From Peptococcaceae bacterium BRH_c23 (GTDB taxonomy: Bacteria; Bacillota_B; Desulfitobacteriia; Desulfitobacteriales; Desulfitobacteriaceae), in the NCBI GenBank assembly GCA_000961805.1, contig LADV01000238.1, positions 1-13,453 on the forward strand: a DNA stretch of 13,453 nucleotides, given 5' to 3'. A program made the translations under genes and the position numbers. Each line of letters starts with the position of its first letter. Positions within the stretch are counted from its first letter, which is position 1. The notes beneath the pieces were generated by a model that made no database searches, was not told the DNA's origin, and saw only the letters and a program-made list of their open reading frames with translations. This document shows positions 1-6,424 of the stretch, one piece after another.

Positions 1-1
1 T

Positions 2-211
2 AGAGGGGTTTTAGCTTATACCAGGGTAAGAACAGATTGTAAACTAAATGATTTTAATGTTATTGAAACCGATTATAATTTTGGGTCTCAATCAGCCTTT
101 TATGTTAGTTTGGGAACGAATCTGGATCAAACCAGACTATATTTAGGGGTTTATGGCTCTATGAAAGTGACTGATTTTAACCAAGGTACTGTTTTTGAAA
201 TTGTTCCATGA
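2..211 (+). CDS. C-terminal fragment of an unrecognised plus-strand protein
   Basis: An open frame enters from the left edge and runs 69 codons to a TGA at 209-211; the start lies outside the window. I do not recognise the family. The visible tail alternates hydrophobic and polar residues with aromatic and glycine-rich strands (for example SAFYVSLGTN, TRLYLGVYGS and the terminal TVFEIVP), which suggests a beta-rich C-terminal domain. It has one Cys, no visible membrane segment and no catalytic motif. The A+T-rich codon use (TTT, AAT, GTT, TTA) fits a low-GC Firmicute. It converges on the long minus-strand operon and ends about 240 bases from that operon's last gene, so it is probably unrelated to it. 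The coding call rests only on frame length and plausible composition. Confidence 0.5.
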   Translation, partial: RGVLAYTRVRTDCKLNDFNVIETDYNFGSQSAFYVSLGTNLDQTRLYLGVYGSMKVTDFNQGTVFEIVP

Positions 212-321
212 TTCATAACCAGTATGAACATCGGTAAACCTCACTTATCCATAAAATAAAATCTACTCCAAGAAAGACTGCCTACATAGCGCTACTTATA
301 AGAAAGTGTCTGTTAGGCGAC

Positions 322-380
322 GGACTATGCCCCGCAATTCAGAGACGACCATGGAGGGGAGTCCCTTAAACGTTCCCCTC
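322..380 (+). other. Two overlapping, mutually exclusive candidate hairpins in the noncoding gap
   Basis: Within the noncoding stretch 212-448, GGACT (322-326) and CCCC (330-333) can pair with GGGG (356-359) and AGTCC (360-364), leaving a 3-base bulge and a 22-base loop. The second possibility, GAGGGGA (354-360) with TCCCCTC (374-380), shares 356-360, so only one can form at a time. The sequence after the second stem (GAACTTTATT) has only a weak T stretch, and the opposite strand has none, so neither is a convincing intrinsic terminator. This may be the transcription-end region for the left-edge gene or for the minus-strand operon, or a remnant of a noncoding element. The rest of 212-448 shows nothing I can name. 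Confidence 0.25.
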
Positions 381-448
381 GAACTTTATTAATGCATTAA
401 ATAAGAATGTTGTGAATAATGCATGGCAACAGTGACTTATGATAAGAA

Positions 449-1183
449 TTACTTACATTCTCTTTTCTTGATAAACGAAGCAATTTCTAGGATATACTTT
501 TGTTGTTCTTCATCTGGAATCATATGCCCAGACTTCAGAAACTTTACAACCTCACAAGAGGGGATCGCTTGTGTGTACAATTGTAAAGTTTCATCTGAGA
601 TATCCGATGGTATCTTAGATTCTTTATTTCTACCAACAAAAAAAGTAACGGGGATCTGCAATTGTGACAATCGGGAAGAAAAATCAACTTCGATTGCATC
701 TCTCTCAAGTCCTTCTAGTGCTCTACGACGCATGAAATTGAGTAGTGGCACTCCCAAATATACAAGGTTGGACCAAAAATCTACATATCCAAGACCTGGT
801 TTACTATGTATTGGGGGTTGGTCGACGAGGATAAGTCCACGCATGTTCTGTTGATTCTTAAAACTCCATCCAAGTGCATAGGATGCACCCCGTGAAAATC
901 CTAGAACACAATAGTTTTGAAGCTGGCAATGCTTAACAACTGCATCAATATCAGAGAGGTGATCGTCAAGATCGTAGCCTGTTGCAGGAGTTGAACTTAA
1001 ACCACGACCACGAAAACTCAAGGCAACAACATGACTAGAAAGCTCGGAAAGTATTGGAATAGCCCGCTCTGCTGGCTCCCAAAGTCCGCCGATTACAAGT
1101 AGTGATGGCGTTTTACTAGAAAATATTCCATTCTCCAGTACATGTATTTTTACAGATTCATTGTGAACAAAAAAACTTTTCAT
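449..1183 (-). CDS. Alpha/beta-fold hydrolase, last gene of the operon
   Basis: The product is an alpha/beta hydrolase of 244 aa from the ATG at 1183. That ATG lies 9 bases after AGGAGG (1193-1198). An upstream in-frame TTG at 1204 would overlap the ribosome binding site and is rejected. Motifs, numbered from this ATG: SLLVIGGLWEPAE for strand 3 and the oxyanion region, SFRGRGLSS, and the nucleophile elbow GFSRG with Ser97. The catalytic His is probably His220 in KSGHMIP. The usual acid after strand 7 is not obvious: the expected G-x-x-D site reads GRNKES, so Glu or a later Asp may serve. Family members include esterases, lactonases and C-C hydrolases, and the substrate cannot be read from sequence. 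It follows the DRE-TIM gene by about 60 bases on the same strand, so it is likely cotranscribed. Confidence 0.85.
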   Translation of the reverse strand: MKSFFVHNESVKIHVLENGIFSSKTPSLLVIGGLWEPAERAIPILSELSSHVVALSFRGRGLSSTPATGYDLDDHLSDIDAVVKHCQLQNYCVLGFSRGASYALGWSFKNQQNMRGLILVDQPPIHSKPGLGYVDFWSNLVYLGVPLLNFMRRRALEGLERDAIEVDFSSRLSQLQIPVTFFVGRNKESKIPSDISDETLQLYTQAIPSCEVVKFLKSGHMIPDEEQQKYILEIASFIKKRECK

Positions 1184-1245
1184 CAAAAATCTCCTCCTTT
1201 CCAAATTCAGCTCACATATCTTTGAAATCGGCTTTTTGGCTAATT

Positions 1246-2448
1246 TTACTTTTTTACTATATCTATAAACTCCTCGTTATTGATGGCCCGTCCTAATTGG
1301 ACCGATAATCCTTTAATATCATCTAATAACTGACTTAATTTCTCATCAGACGGTACTTCTAAGTTTAATTCTTTTAAACGCCAAATGATATTTGCTTTAC
1401 CGCTCTTCTTCCCAACTACGATATCATGTTTTCTGCCTAACAATTCAGGCTCAAAAGGTTCCACTGTAACCGGCATTTTCGAGAGGGCTGCTACAGGGAT
1501 GCCGGCCTCCCATGTAAAATTCCCACTTCCCACGATCGGCTTATGGGGAGACAGGGAATAACCTGATAATTCGCTGACTTTACTAGCCAGTGCTTGAAGC
1601 TTCGTTAAATCGACTCCTGTTTTGATCCCATAAAGCAATTCTAAGGCCATTATAATCTCTTCGGTCGCCGTGTTACCCGCCCTTTGCCCTAAACCGATAA
1701 AAGAAGAGCTAATACTGGTAGCGCCCATCCGAACGCCTTCAAGGCTATTAGCAATTGCTAAGCCAAAATCATTATGACAGTGAATTTCGAGTGGAGTATT
1801 GGTAATTTCTCTGGCGAATTTAAAAATTGCATTGATAGCTTGAGGTGTAGCAACCCCGGTTGTATCAACAAGCGTCAACCGCGCAGCTCCAGCTTCATTA
1901 ACTGCCTTACGAATAATTTTTTCAATAAAACTGGGCGTTGCTCTGAACACATCCATTAGAAACAAAGATGGATTTTGTCCGTAGTCCCTTGATTGGGAAA
2001 CAGCAGCATAGGCTTTTTCGATGACAGTATCTTCTTCCCAGCCAAATTGATACTTAATTCTGGGATGACCAGCTGGTATTTCCACGATTGGGCCCCAGAC
2101 ACCACATTCTTTGGCGGTGAGGATATCCTCCTTATTAGCCCGCGCCAAACACGTAATTTTAGCCTTTAAACCGGCATTGGCTATTCTCTTAACACTTTCT
2201 TTTTCTGCAGGACCGACGGCGGGGAAACCTGCTTCAATGTACTCAATTCCACAAGCATCGAGTTTTTGAGCAAGTTTAAACTTGGTATCTGCATCAAACA
2301 TAACCCCAGGAGCCTGTTCACCGTCGCGCAAAGTAGTATCATGAATTGAGACATGTGGCAGTTTATCCTCACCATTCATAAAGTTATATGAACTCACCCA
2401 AGCATGCTCAGTTCTCCATGGTCCTTTTTCAATATCAAATTCTTTCAT
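1246..2448 (-). CDS. DRE-TIM metallolyase, homocitrate/isopropylmalate synthase-like
   Basis: This is an HMGL-like TIM-barrel enzyme that condenses or cleaves a 2-oxo acid and an acyl-CoA with a divalent metal. The start chosen is the ATG at 2448, 9 bases from AGGAGG (2458-2463); the ATG at 2454 leaves only 3 bases. At 400 aa it lacks the C-terminal LeuA regulatory domain found in feedback-controlled isopropylmalate synthases. Motifs: DTTLRDGEQAPGV (37-49, with the DRE Arg and metal Asp), LVDTTGVATP, the metal ligands HCHNDFGLA (His223, His225), and GLGQRAGNTATEE. Two divergences stand out: the common S-D-x-H-x-x-x-K-L stretch reads PRIKYQFGW, and the usual E-D-A-x-R reads MDVFRA. It also has about 30 extra N-terminal residues. 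Candidates are homocitrate, citramalate or Re-citrate synthase-like, or a lyase working in reverse. Its place behind LeuCD-like genes supports alkylmalate or citrate-type chemistry. Confidence 0.85.
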   Translation of the reverse strand: MKEFDIEKGPWRTEHAWVSSYNFMNGEDKLPHVSIHDTTLRDGEQAPGVMFDADTKFKLAQKLDACGIEYIEAGFPAVGPAEKESVKRIANAGLKAKITCLARANKEDILTAKECGVWGPIVEIPAGHPRIKYQFGWEEDTVIEKAYAAVSQSRDYGQNPSLFLMDVFRATPSFIEKIIRKAVNEAGAARLTLVDTTGVATPQAINAIFKFAREITNTPLEIHCHNDFGLAIANSLEGVRMGATSISSSFIGLGQRAGNTATEEIIMALELLYGIKTGVDLTKLQALASKVSELSGYSLSPHKPIVGSGNFTWEAGIPVAALSKMPVTVEPFEPELLGRKHDIVVGKKSGKANIIWRLKELNLEVPSDEKLSQLLDDIKGLSVQLGRAINNEEFIDIVKK

Positions 2449-2472
2449 TTTCATTCTCCTCCTAATATAGCC

Positions 2473-3345
2473 TTATACCCGTTTTTTTAAAGTACGTTCC
2501 AATAATATATTATACATTCCAGGACGCCGAGCTAAATGATAAGGTAAATCGGTCCGGGCCTCATCTAGTTTTGTCAGGTCGATTGAAGCCACTACTAATT
2601 CATCGTCCTCGCCCTGAGCCTCTGCCAAAATCTCCCCTCTTGGAGATATCACTGCACTACCGCCTAGATAGGAAATATTCTCCTCCACTCCAGCCTTTGC
2701 TGCAGCAATTAGATAAATTCCGTTTTCATATGCTCTGACTGCTAATAATTGTCGCCACTGTTGCAATCGATCTCTGCGACCATAAGAAGGCGAGTTTGTT
2801 GGTAGAAATACCACCTGGGCTCCAGCCAGTGCCAAACAACGAAAACCCTCCGGAAAATGGCGATCAAAACAAATCTGAATGCCAAATTTCAACCCTTCTG
2901 TTTCAAAAACCGGGAAACCCAAATTTCCTAGAGAAAAGTACCTTCTTTCATAATTGCGCACTCTCCCCATAACGTCCGGCTGGTCTAACGGCAAATGCAT
3001 TTTTCTATATTTGCCAATCATTTTTCCATCCTTATCAACTACCAGCGCCGTATTATAATAATTACTTTCCTCTCTTTCCGCATAGGGAATGATCAAAGCC
3101 ATTTTATAGCTCAAAGCCATTGCGCTGATACTCTGTAAAAATTCATCGTTATCTTCCAAAAAGTATTTCCGATAGCCTGTATCCGGTTTACTTCTAGGAA
3201 AATAACCACTCAAAGCCAGTTCGGGGAAACAGGCAATTTGTACTTCTTGCTCTGCTGCACTTTGAACTAGTTGTTCCATCCGCCGGAGAGTATCATTTAA
3301 GGTAATTACGCCTCTCATCTGGATGGCCGCAATTTTTAATGCCAT
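2473..3345 (-). CDS. Carbon-nitrogen hydrolase (nitrilase superfamily amidase)
   Basis: At 290 aa it has the full length of a single-domain nitrilase-superfamily amidase. The Glu-Lys-Cys triad is visible: Glu42 in FPELALSGYFP, Lys115 in GKYRKMHLP and Cys159 in QICFDRHFPEGFR. These enzymes attack a linear amide or N-carbamoyl group through a thioester and release ammonia or an amine. The context around the Lys and Cys resembles N-carbamoylputrescine, beta-ureidopropionase and omega-amidase types rather than true nitrilases. It begins two bases after the cyclase stop (TAG then AT then ATG) and has GGAGAGGG as ribosome binding site inside the end of that gene, so translation is coupled. Pairing with the cyclase suggests sequential hydrolysis: ring or activated-ester opening, then removal of the amide nitrogen. 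The exact substrate is unknown. Confidence 0.9.
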   Translation of the reverse strand: MALKIAAIQMRGVITLNDTLRRMEQLVQSAAEQEVQIACFPELALSGYFPRSKPDTGYRKYFLEDNDEFLQSISAMALSYKMALIIPYAEREESNYYNTALVVDKDGKMIGKYRKMHLPLDQPDVMGRVRNYERRYFSLGNLGFPVFETEGLKFGIQICFDRHFPEGFRCLALAGAQVVFLPTNSPSYGRRDRLQQWRQLLAVRAYENGIYLIAAAKAGVEENISYLGGSAVISPRGEILAEAQGEDDELVVASIDLTKLDEARTDLPYHLARRPGMYNILLERTLKKRV

Positions 3346-3347
3346 AT

Positions 3348-4061
3348 CTACCCTCTCCTAGCTCTGGCCAATGCTCGGGCCGGCCCACCACTCGCTCCTA
3401 CTAATTTGATAGGTAAACATATTAATTCTACCTTTCTTTCCGGCAGCTCATCTAGAGCGGTCAAGTTCTCTAAAATACATACTTCTCCCTTTAAAAGGAT
3501 CTGATGCACAGGTGCGGGCGCCGGCACAACTAATTCATCCCCGATCCCATCGGGAGGAAAATCCAAACCTATCATTGGAACCTTAGAATCTACCAACCAA
3601 TGAGCAAGTTCCATGGAAATATGGGGGTTGTGACTATAATAACGACTAGTGTTATAATGCTTGCTCCATCCTGTATGAAGGATCAGTCTCCAACCTTCTA
3701 AATTGGTTACTCCTATATTAACCAAACTATCTTTCACATCTACAACGGTTATGGCATAATCGTTCTTCACTTTATCTACCAAATCCACTATAACCGCCTG
3801 ACCACAAAATATTTCTGGTGCTACTCTATCGATAGTTTTTCCGTCAGTATAAAAATGATAGGGTGCATCAACATGGGTACCCACATGAATACTCATAGTT
3901 AGGGAAGCATTATTTCGTCCATGGGTTTCATGAAACTGAAAAGACTCCAGTATTGTGGATGGATGGCCCGGTAATTCTCCATACCCACTTGCTATCGGCT
4001 GTGATAAATCATGGAGCCAATTATTTTGGGTCTTCAAATTTATCAACTCCCCCAATACCAT
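3348..4061 (-). CDS. Cyclase-family metal-dependent hydrolase (KynB/isatin hydrolase type)
   Basis: The family signature HVGTHVDAPYH is present, with His59, His63, Asp65 and His69 (numbered from the ATG at 4061) as metal ligands. IGLDFPPDG follows, as does a typical C-terminal LPIKLVGASGGPARALA stretch. The family includes kynurenine formamidase and isatin hydrolase, which hydrolyse N-formyl, lactam or imide-like bonds with Zn or Mn. The open frame extends upstream to 4112, deep in the ferredoxin gene, and is rejected as too long. ATG 4061 has only a weak ribosome binding site. An in-frame TTG at 4037, 9 bases after GGGGGAG, is an equally good or better start and would put DLSQPI near the N terminus, as is usual. 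Either way it overlaps the ferredoxin 3' end. It probably hydrolyses a ring or amide in the imported substrate. Confidence 0.88.
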   Translation of the reverse strand: MVLGELINLKTQNNWLHDLSQPIASGYGELPGHPSTILESFQFHETHGRNNASLTMSIHVGTHVDAPYHFYTDGKTIDRVAPEIFCGQAVIVDLVDKVKNDYAITVVDVKDSLVNIGVTNLEGWRLILHTGWSKHYNTSRYYSHNPHISMELAHWLVDSKVPMIGLDFPPDGIGDELVVPAPAPVHQILLKGEVCILENLTALDELPERKVELICLPIKLVGASGGPARALARARRG

Positions 4062-4272
4062 AATAATCCGGCAGCTCGAAGGCTCGCCAAGGCAGAACCA
4101 CGATCGCGCCACTCGGGCAAGCTAGTTCACATAGATAACAGCTTTGACAATCTAGTTCATAACGAATTTCAACACCTGAATTTTCCGTTGCAAAAAGGAC
4201 ATTCATGGGGCAGATTTCTACACATTGCAAGCACTCAATACATAAGTTTCTATCAATTTGCTTGATTGTCAC
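4021..4272 (-). CDS. Small ferredoxin with two [4Fe-4S] clusters
   Basis: The product is an 83-aa ferredoxin. Two classic motifs, CIECLQCVEICP and CQSCYLCELACP (each C-x2-C-x2-C-x3-CP), bind two [4Fe-4S] clusters; the last 25 or so residues form an acidic tail ending DKFEDPK. The start chosen is GTG 4272, 9 bases after AAGGGG and one base past the flavoprotein stop. A longer frame from GTG 4323 or ATG 4320 would add about 16 residues and overlap the flavoprotein by 50 bases. Its place directly after an AprA-like flavoprotein matches the AprA/AprB arrangement, so it is most likely the electron-transfer partner of that enzyme, linking it to the cytoplasmic ferredoxin pool or a membrane acceptor. 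Confidence 0.88.
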   Translation of the reverse strand: MTIKQIDRNLCIECLQCVEICPMNVLFATENSGVEIRYELDCQSCYLCELACPSGAIVVLPWRAFELPDYYGIGGVDKFEDPK

Positions 4273-4273
4273 T

Positions 4274-5920
4274 TTAGTCAGCCCCTTTTTTAATCCACTG
4301 GACTGTAAGATGCTTTTCATCACTCATAATTCCTAGAGGAAATTCCATGCCGGGATCCTTGGTGGAATAGTCCTCACGGTAATGTGCGCCACGAGTCTCT
4401 CTGCGTGCTAAAGCGGATATTAATGATGCTTCGGCCACCTGGGCGGAACTTCTTGCTTCATGCCATAACATTAGATCATGACTACCGTCCGCACCAATCT
4501 CATTATCTAACATCGCGGAGATTTGCCGAACCTTGGTTAACGCTTCTTTCAGTCTGTTTTCACTCTTGATCAGACTGACATCCAATCTGCTTATCAAGCC
4601 TGTTAATTCATTCAGAAGTTCCCTTGCTCCAGACTTTCTCTTCAGTGGTTGTAACATATTTGTTTCAGCAATCTGCCAAAGTTCTTCCTCCGCTGTTATT
4701 GAGTTAACCTCCAAAGCATAAGCCGCCGCATTTTGACCGGCTAAGCTACCCGTATAATTAGCCCAAGCCAAACTGATTCCAGTTATCCCAACACAGGCAC
4801 CCACTATCAATCCTTTAGCTGCACAGTCTCCGGCGGCAAACAAGCCTGGAACTGTACTACAGGCATTATTGTCAATAAAAATACCAGCTGCCGAAGCGTT
4901 TGAAGTACCGGTAAATGCCGGTATCACCAATTGCCTATGGTTCGATAAATCAACCTGACTTTTTTGCAGGGCCAACATTAGGTTTGGCATTAAATTAGTC
5001 ACTAAATCCCAATCCTTAAACTGCGTTAAATCCATATATATTGGACCATGACCAGCCTGAACTTCTTCTGCCATTGCTTTGACAGCAGCATTGCCATTTA
5101 TTTTATTGCCTAGTGGACTACTACCATTCCTATCCAAAAAAGCCTCACCTTGTTCATTAACATACCGTCCTCCATGAGCCATGAACTTAGACTGTCCATA
5201 GGAATCAAAAGCAGCCAAACTGACATTATAATGGTTTCCGTATTCCATATAAGCAAGCAGGGCTTTTGCCTGCAGAGCTAGACGCAAACCTTCTCCCGCC
5301 ACCACATCTTGTCCAAAGAAGGGGCCTCTGTAGCTACACCCTCCCGAAGCAAGCACTATCGACGGGGCACTCACTTTTACTGTTTCACCGGTCAAAACGT
5401 TAAAACCAACTACTCCAGCCGGGCAGCCGTCTGACATAACGATTTGTTCAATACTGACACGTTCCAAAAAACGAACTCCTAAATCCAAGCACCGTCTGCG
5501 ATTTTCCTCTTGAAATTGCAACATTGGGGCCAAAACACATTTAGTCATCGGCCCCCGGCCTGAGCGACGTATAAATGATCCAGCGGAATCCATCGCAAAA
5601 GGGAAACCGGACTTATGCAATTCTTCGACTAATCTATATTGACCCTCTAAAAAGCTCCTAATCCGCTCCTCATAATTTAGACCTTCACCGGCATTTATAT
5701 AATCATTTACCCAATCGTCTAGTGCATCTTCTTCAGGAAACCAGCAGAGAATATCACCGGCAGCAAACGCAGTAGGGCCACTGGTACCAATGCGCGCTTT
5801 ATCTATTAATACTACACGCGACCCTTTTTCCGCCGCCGTACGGGCAGCGTTTAATCCTCCAAGCCCCCCGCCCACTACGATTACATCTGTATTTATAATA
5901 TTATCCAACGGAATCACCAC
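4274..5920 (-). CDS. FAD-dependent AprA/fumarate reductase-like flavoprotein subunit
   Basis: This 548-aa soluble oxidoreductase belongs to the succinate dehydrogenase/fumarate reductase/AprA superfamily. It has the N-terminal dinucleotide site VIVVGGGLGGLNAA (Gly17-Gly22) with Asp40 at the ribose-binding position, a C-terminal FAD segment AAGDCAAKGLIVGACVG, and the late conserved RRETRGAHYRED block. The SdhA/FrdA HPTG segment is missing; the region reads YMEYGNHYNVSL followed by AHGGRYVNEQGEAFLDR, so plain succinate or fumarate is unlikely as substrate. There is no twin-Arg or secretion signal. The start is GTG 5920 (GTG GTG ATT), preceded by GAAGG and overlapping the hydratase small subunit by 20 bases, so translation is coupled. 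Together with the ferredoxin it probably oxidises or reduces a C-C/C=C bond in a substituted succinate, as TcuA does with tricarballylate. That role is inferred. Confidence 0.88.
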   Translation of the reverse strand: MVIPLDNIINTDVIVVGGGLGGLNAARTAAEKGSRVVLIDKARIGTSGPTAFAAGDILCWFPEEDALDDWVNDYINAGEGLNYEERIRSFLEGQYRLVEELHKSGFPFAMDSAGSFIRRSGRGPMTKCVLAPMLQFQEENRRRCLDLGVRFLERVSIEQIVMSDGCPAGVVGFNVLTGETVKVSAPSIVLASGGCSYRGPFFGQDVVAGEGLRLALQAKALLAYMEYGNHYNVSLAAFDSYGQSKFMAHGGRYVNEQGEAFLDRNGSSPLGNKINGNAAVKAMAEEVQAGHGPIYMDLTQFKDWDLVTNLMPNLMLALQKSQVDLSNHRQLVIPAFTGTSNASAAGIFIDNNACSTVPGLFAAGDCAAKGLIVGACVGITGISLAWANYTGSLAGQNAAAYALEVNSITAEEELWQIAETNMLQPLKRKSGARELLNELTGLISRLDVSLIKSENRLKEALTKVRQISAMLDNEIGADGSHDLMLWHEARSSAQVAEASLISALARRETRGAHYREDYSTKDPGMEFPLGIMSDEKHLTVQWIKKGAD

Positions 5921-6422
5921 AACCGGCCTTCAATTTGTCAGATGTATAGGGAATGATTCCACCGCTTTCTAGGATCCTAACCATTACCGGAGGTAATTGG
6001 GCAAAGCTAATTTCAACCCCAGTTGTAAGATTTTTTACTTTGCCTTCTGCCAAAGAAACCTCAAGCCTGTCCCCTTCAGAAACAATTTTTGTAATTCCAG
6101 GCAATGGTATCGCAGCCATCCCGATATTAAAAGCATTCCGAAAGAAGATACGCGCGAATGATTCTGCTAAGACGACTGAAATACCGGCAAACTTTAGAGC
6201 CTTGGCAGCATGTTCACGACTTGAACCACAGCCAAAGTTTTTCCCGGCAACAATAATATCTCCCTGCTGCACACCGGCAGTAAATTCAGGTCGCACTGCC
6301 TCAAGCGCGTGGTGTGCAAGTTCATATGGATCAGTTATTGGCAAATACTGACCAGGTATCAATTGTCCTGTATCAACTCCATCTGATAATAACCATACTC
6401 TTCCGGAATAATTGGTTCCCAT
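5901..6422 (-). CDS. LeuD/homoaconitase-type small subunit of a hydro-lyase
   Basis: This 173-aa small (swivel) subunit pairs with the large subunit just upstream; its ATG is 2 bases after that gene's stop, and its AAAGGAGG ribosome binding site lies in the last codons of that gene. Signature GKNFGCGSSREHAAKALKFAGI (61-81) contains the catalytic Ser-Arg segment, followed by ESFARIFFRNAFNIG. The substrate-recognition loop at 26-29 reads YLPI. From family knowledge, homoaconitases carry YLRT and archaeal-type isopropylmalate isomerases YLVY-like loops, so this protein matches neither. The preceding VDT-D motif is VDTGQLIP, with Gly for Asp. These changes argue for a different substrate, such as a 2,3-disubstituted or tricarboxylic alkenoate, possibly dimethylmaleate hydratase-like. 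The family call is firm; the substrate is not. Confidence 0.9.
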   Translation of the reverse strand: MGTNYSGRVWLLSDGVDTGQLIPGQYLPITDPYELAHHALEAVRPEFTAGVQQGDIIVAGKNFGCGSSREHAAKALKFAGISVVLAESFARIFFRNAFNIGMAAIPLPGITKIVSEGDRLEVSLAEGKVKNLTTGVEISFAQLPPVMVRILESGGIIPYTSDKLKAGCGDSVG

Positions 6423-6424
6423 TT

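Noticed and set aside
423..854. Plus-strand open frame of 143 codons opposite the alpha/beta hydrolase
   Set aside because: It is antisense to a gene with clear catalytic motifs, and its product is Ser/Cys-rich without any family signature. Other plus-strand frames at 5953-6351, 7966-8409, 10251-10640 and 11465-11794 are rejected for the same reason.
1246..2448. Homocitrate synthase NifV for nitrogenase cofactor synthesis
   Set aside because: No nif genes are in the window, and key NifV-like motif blocks are altered.
4274..5920. Dissimilatory APS reductase subunits (AprAB)
   Set aside because: The ferredoxin lacks the long AprB C-terminal tail, no sulfate-activation genes are nearby, and the context is carboxylate metabolism.
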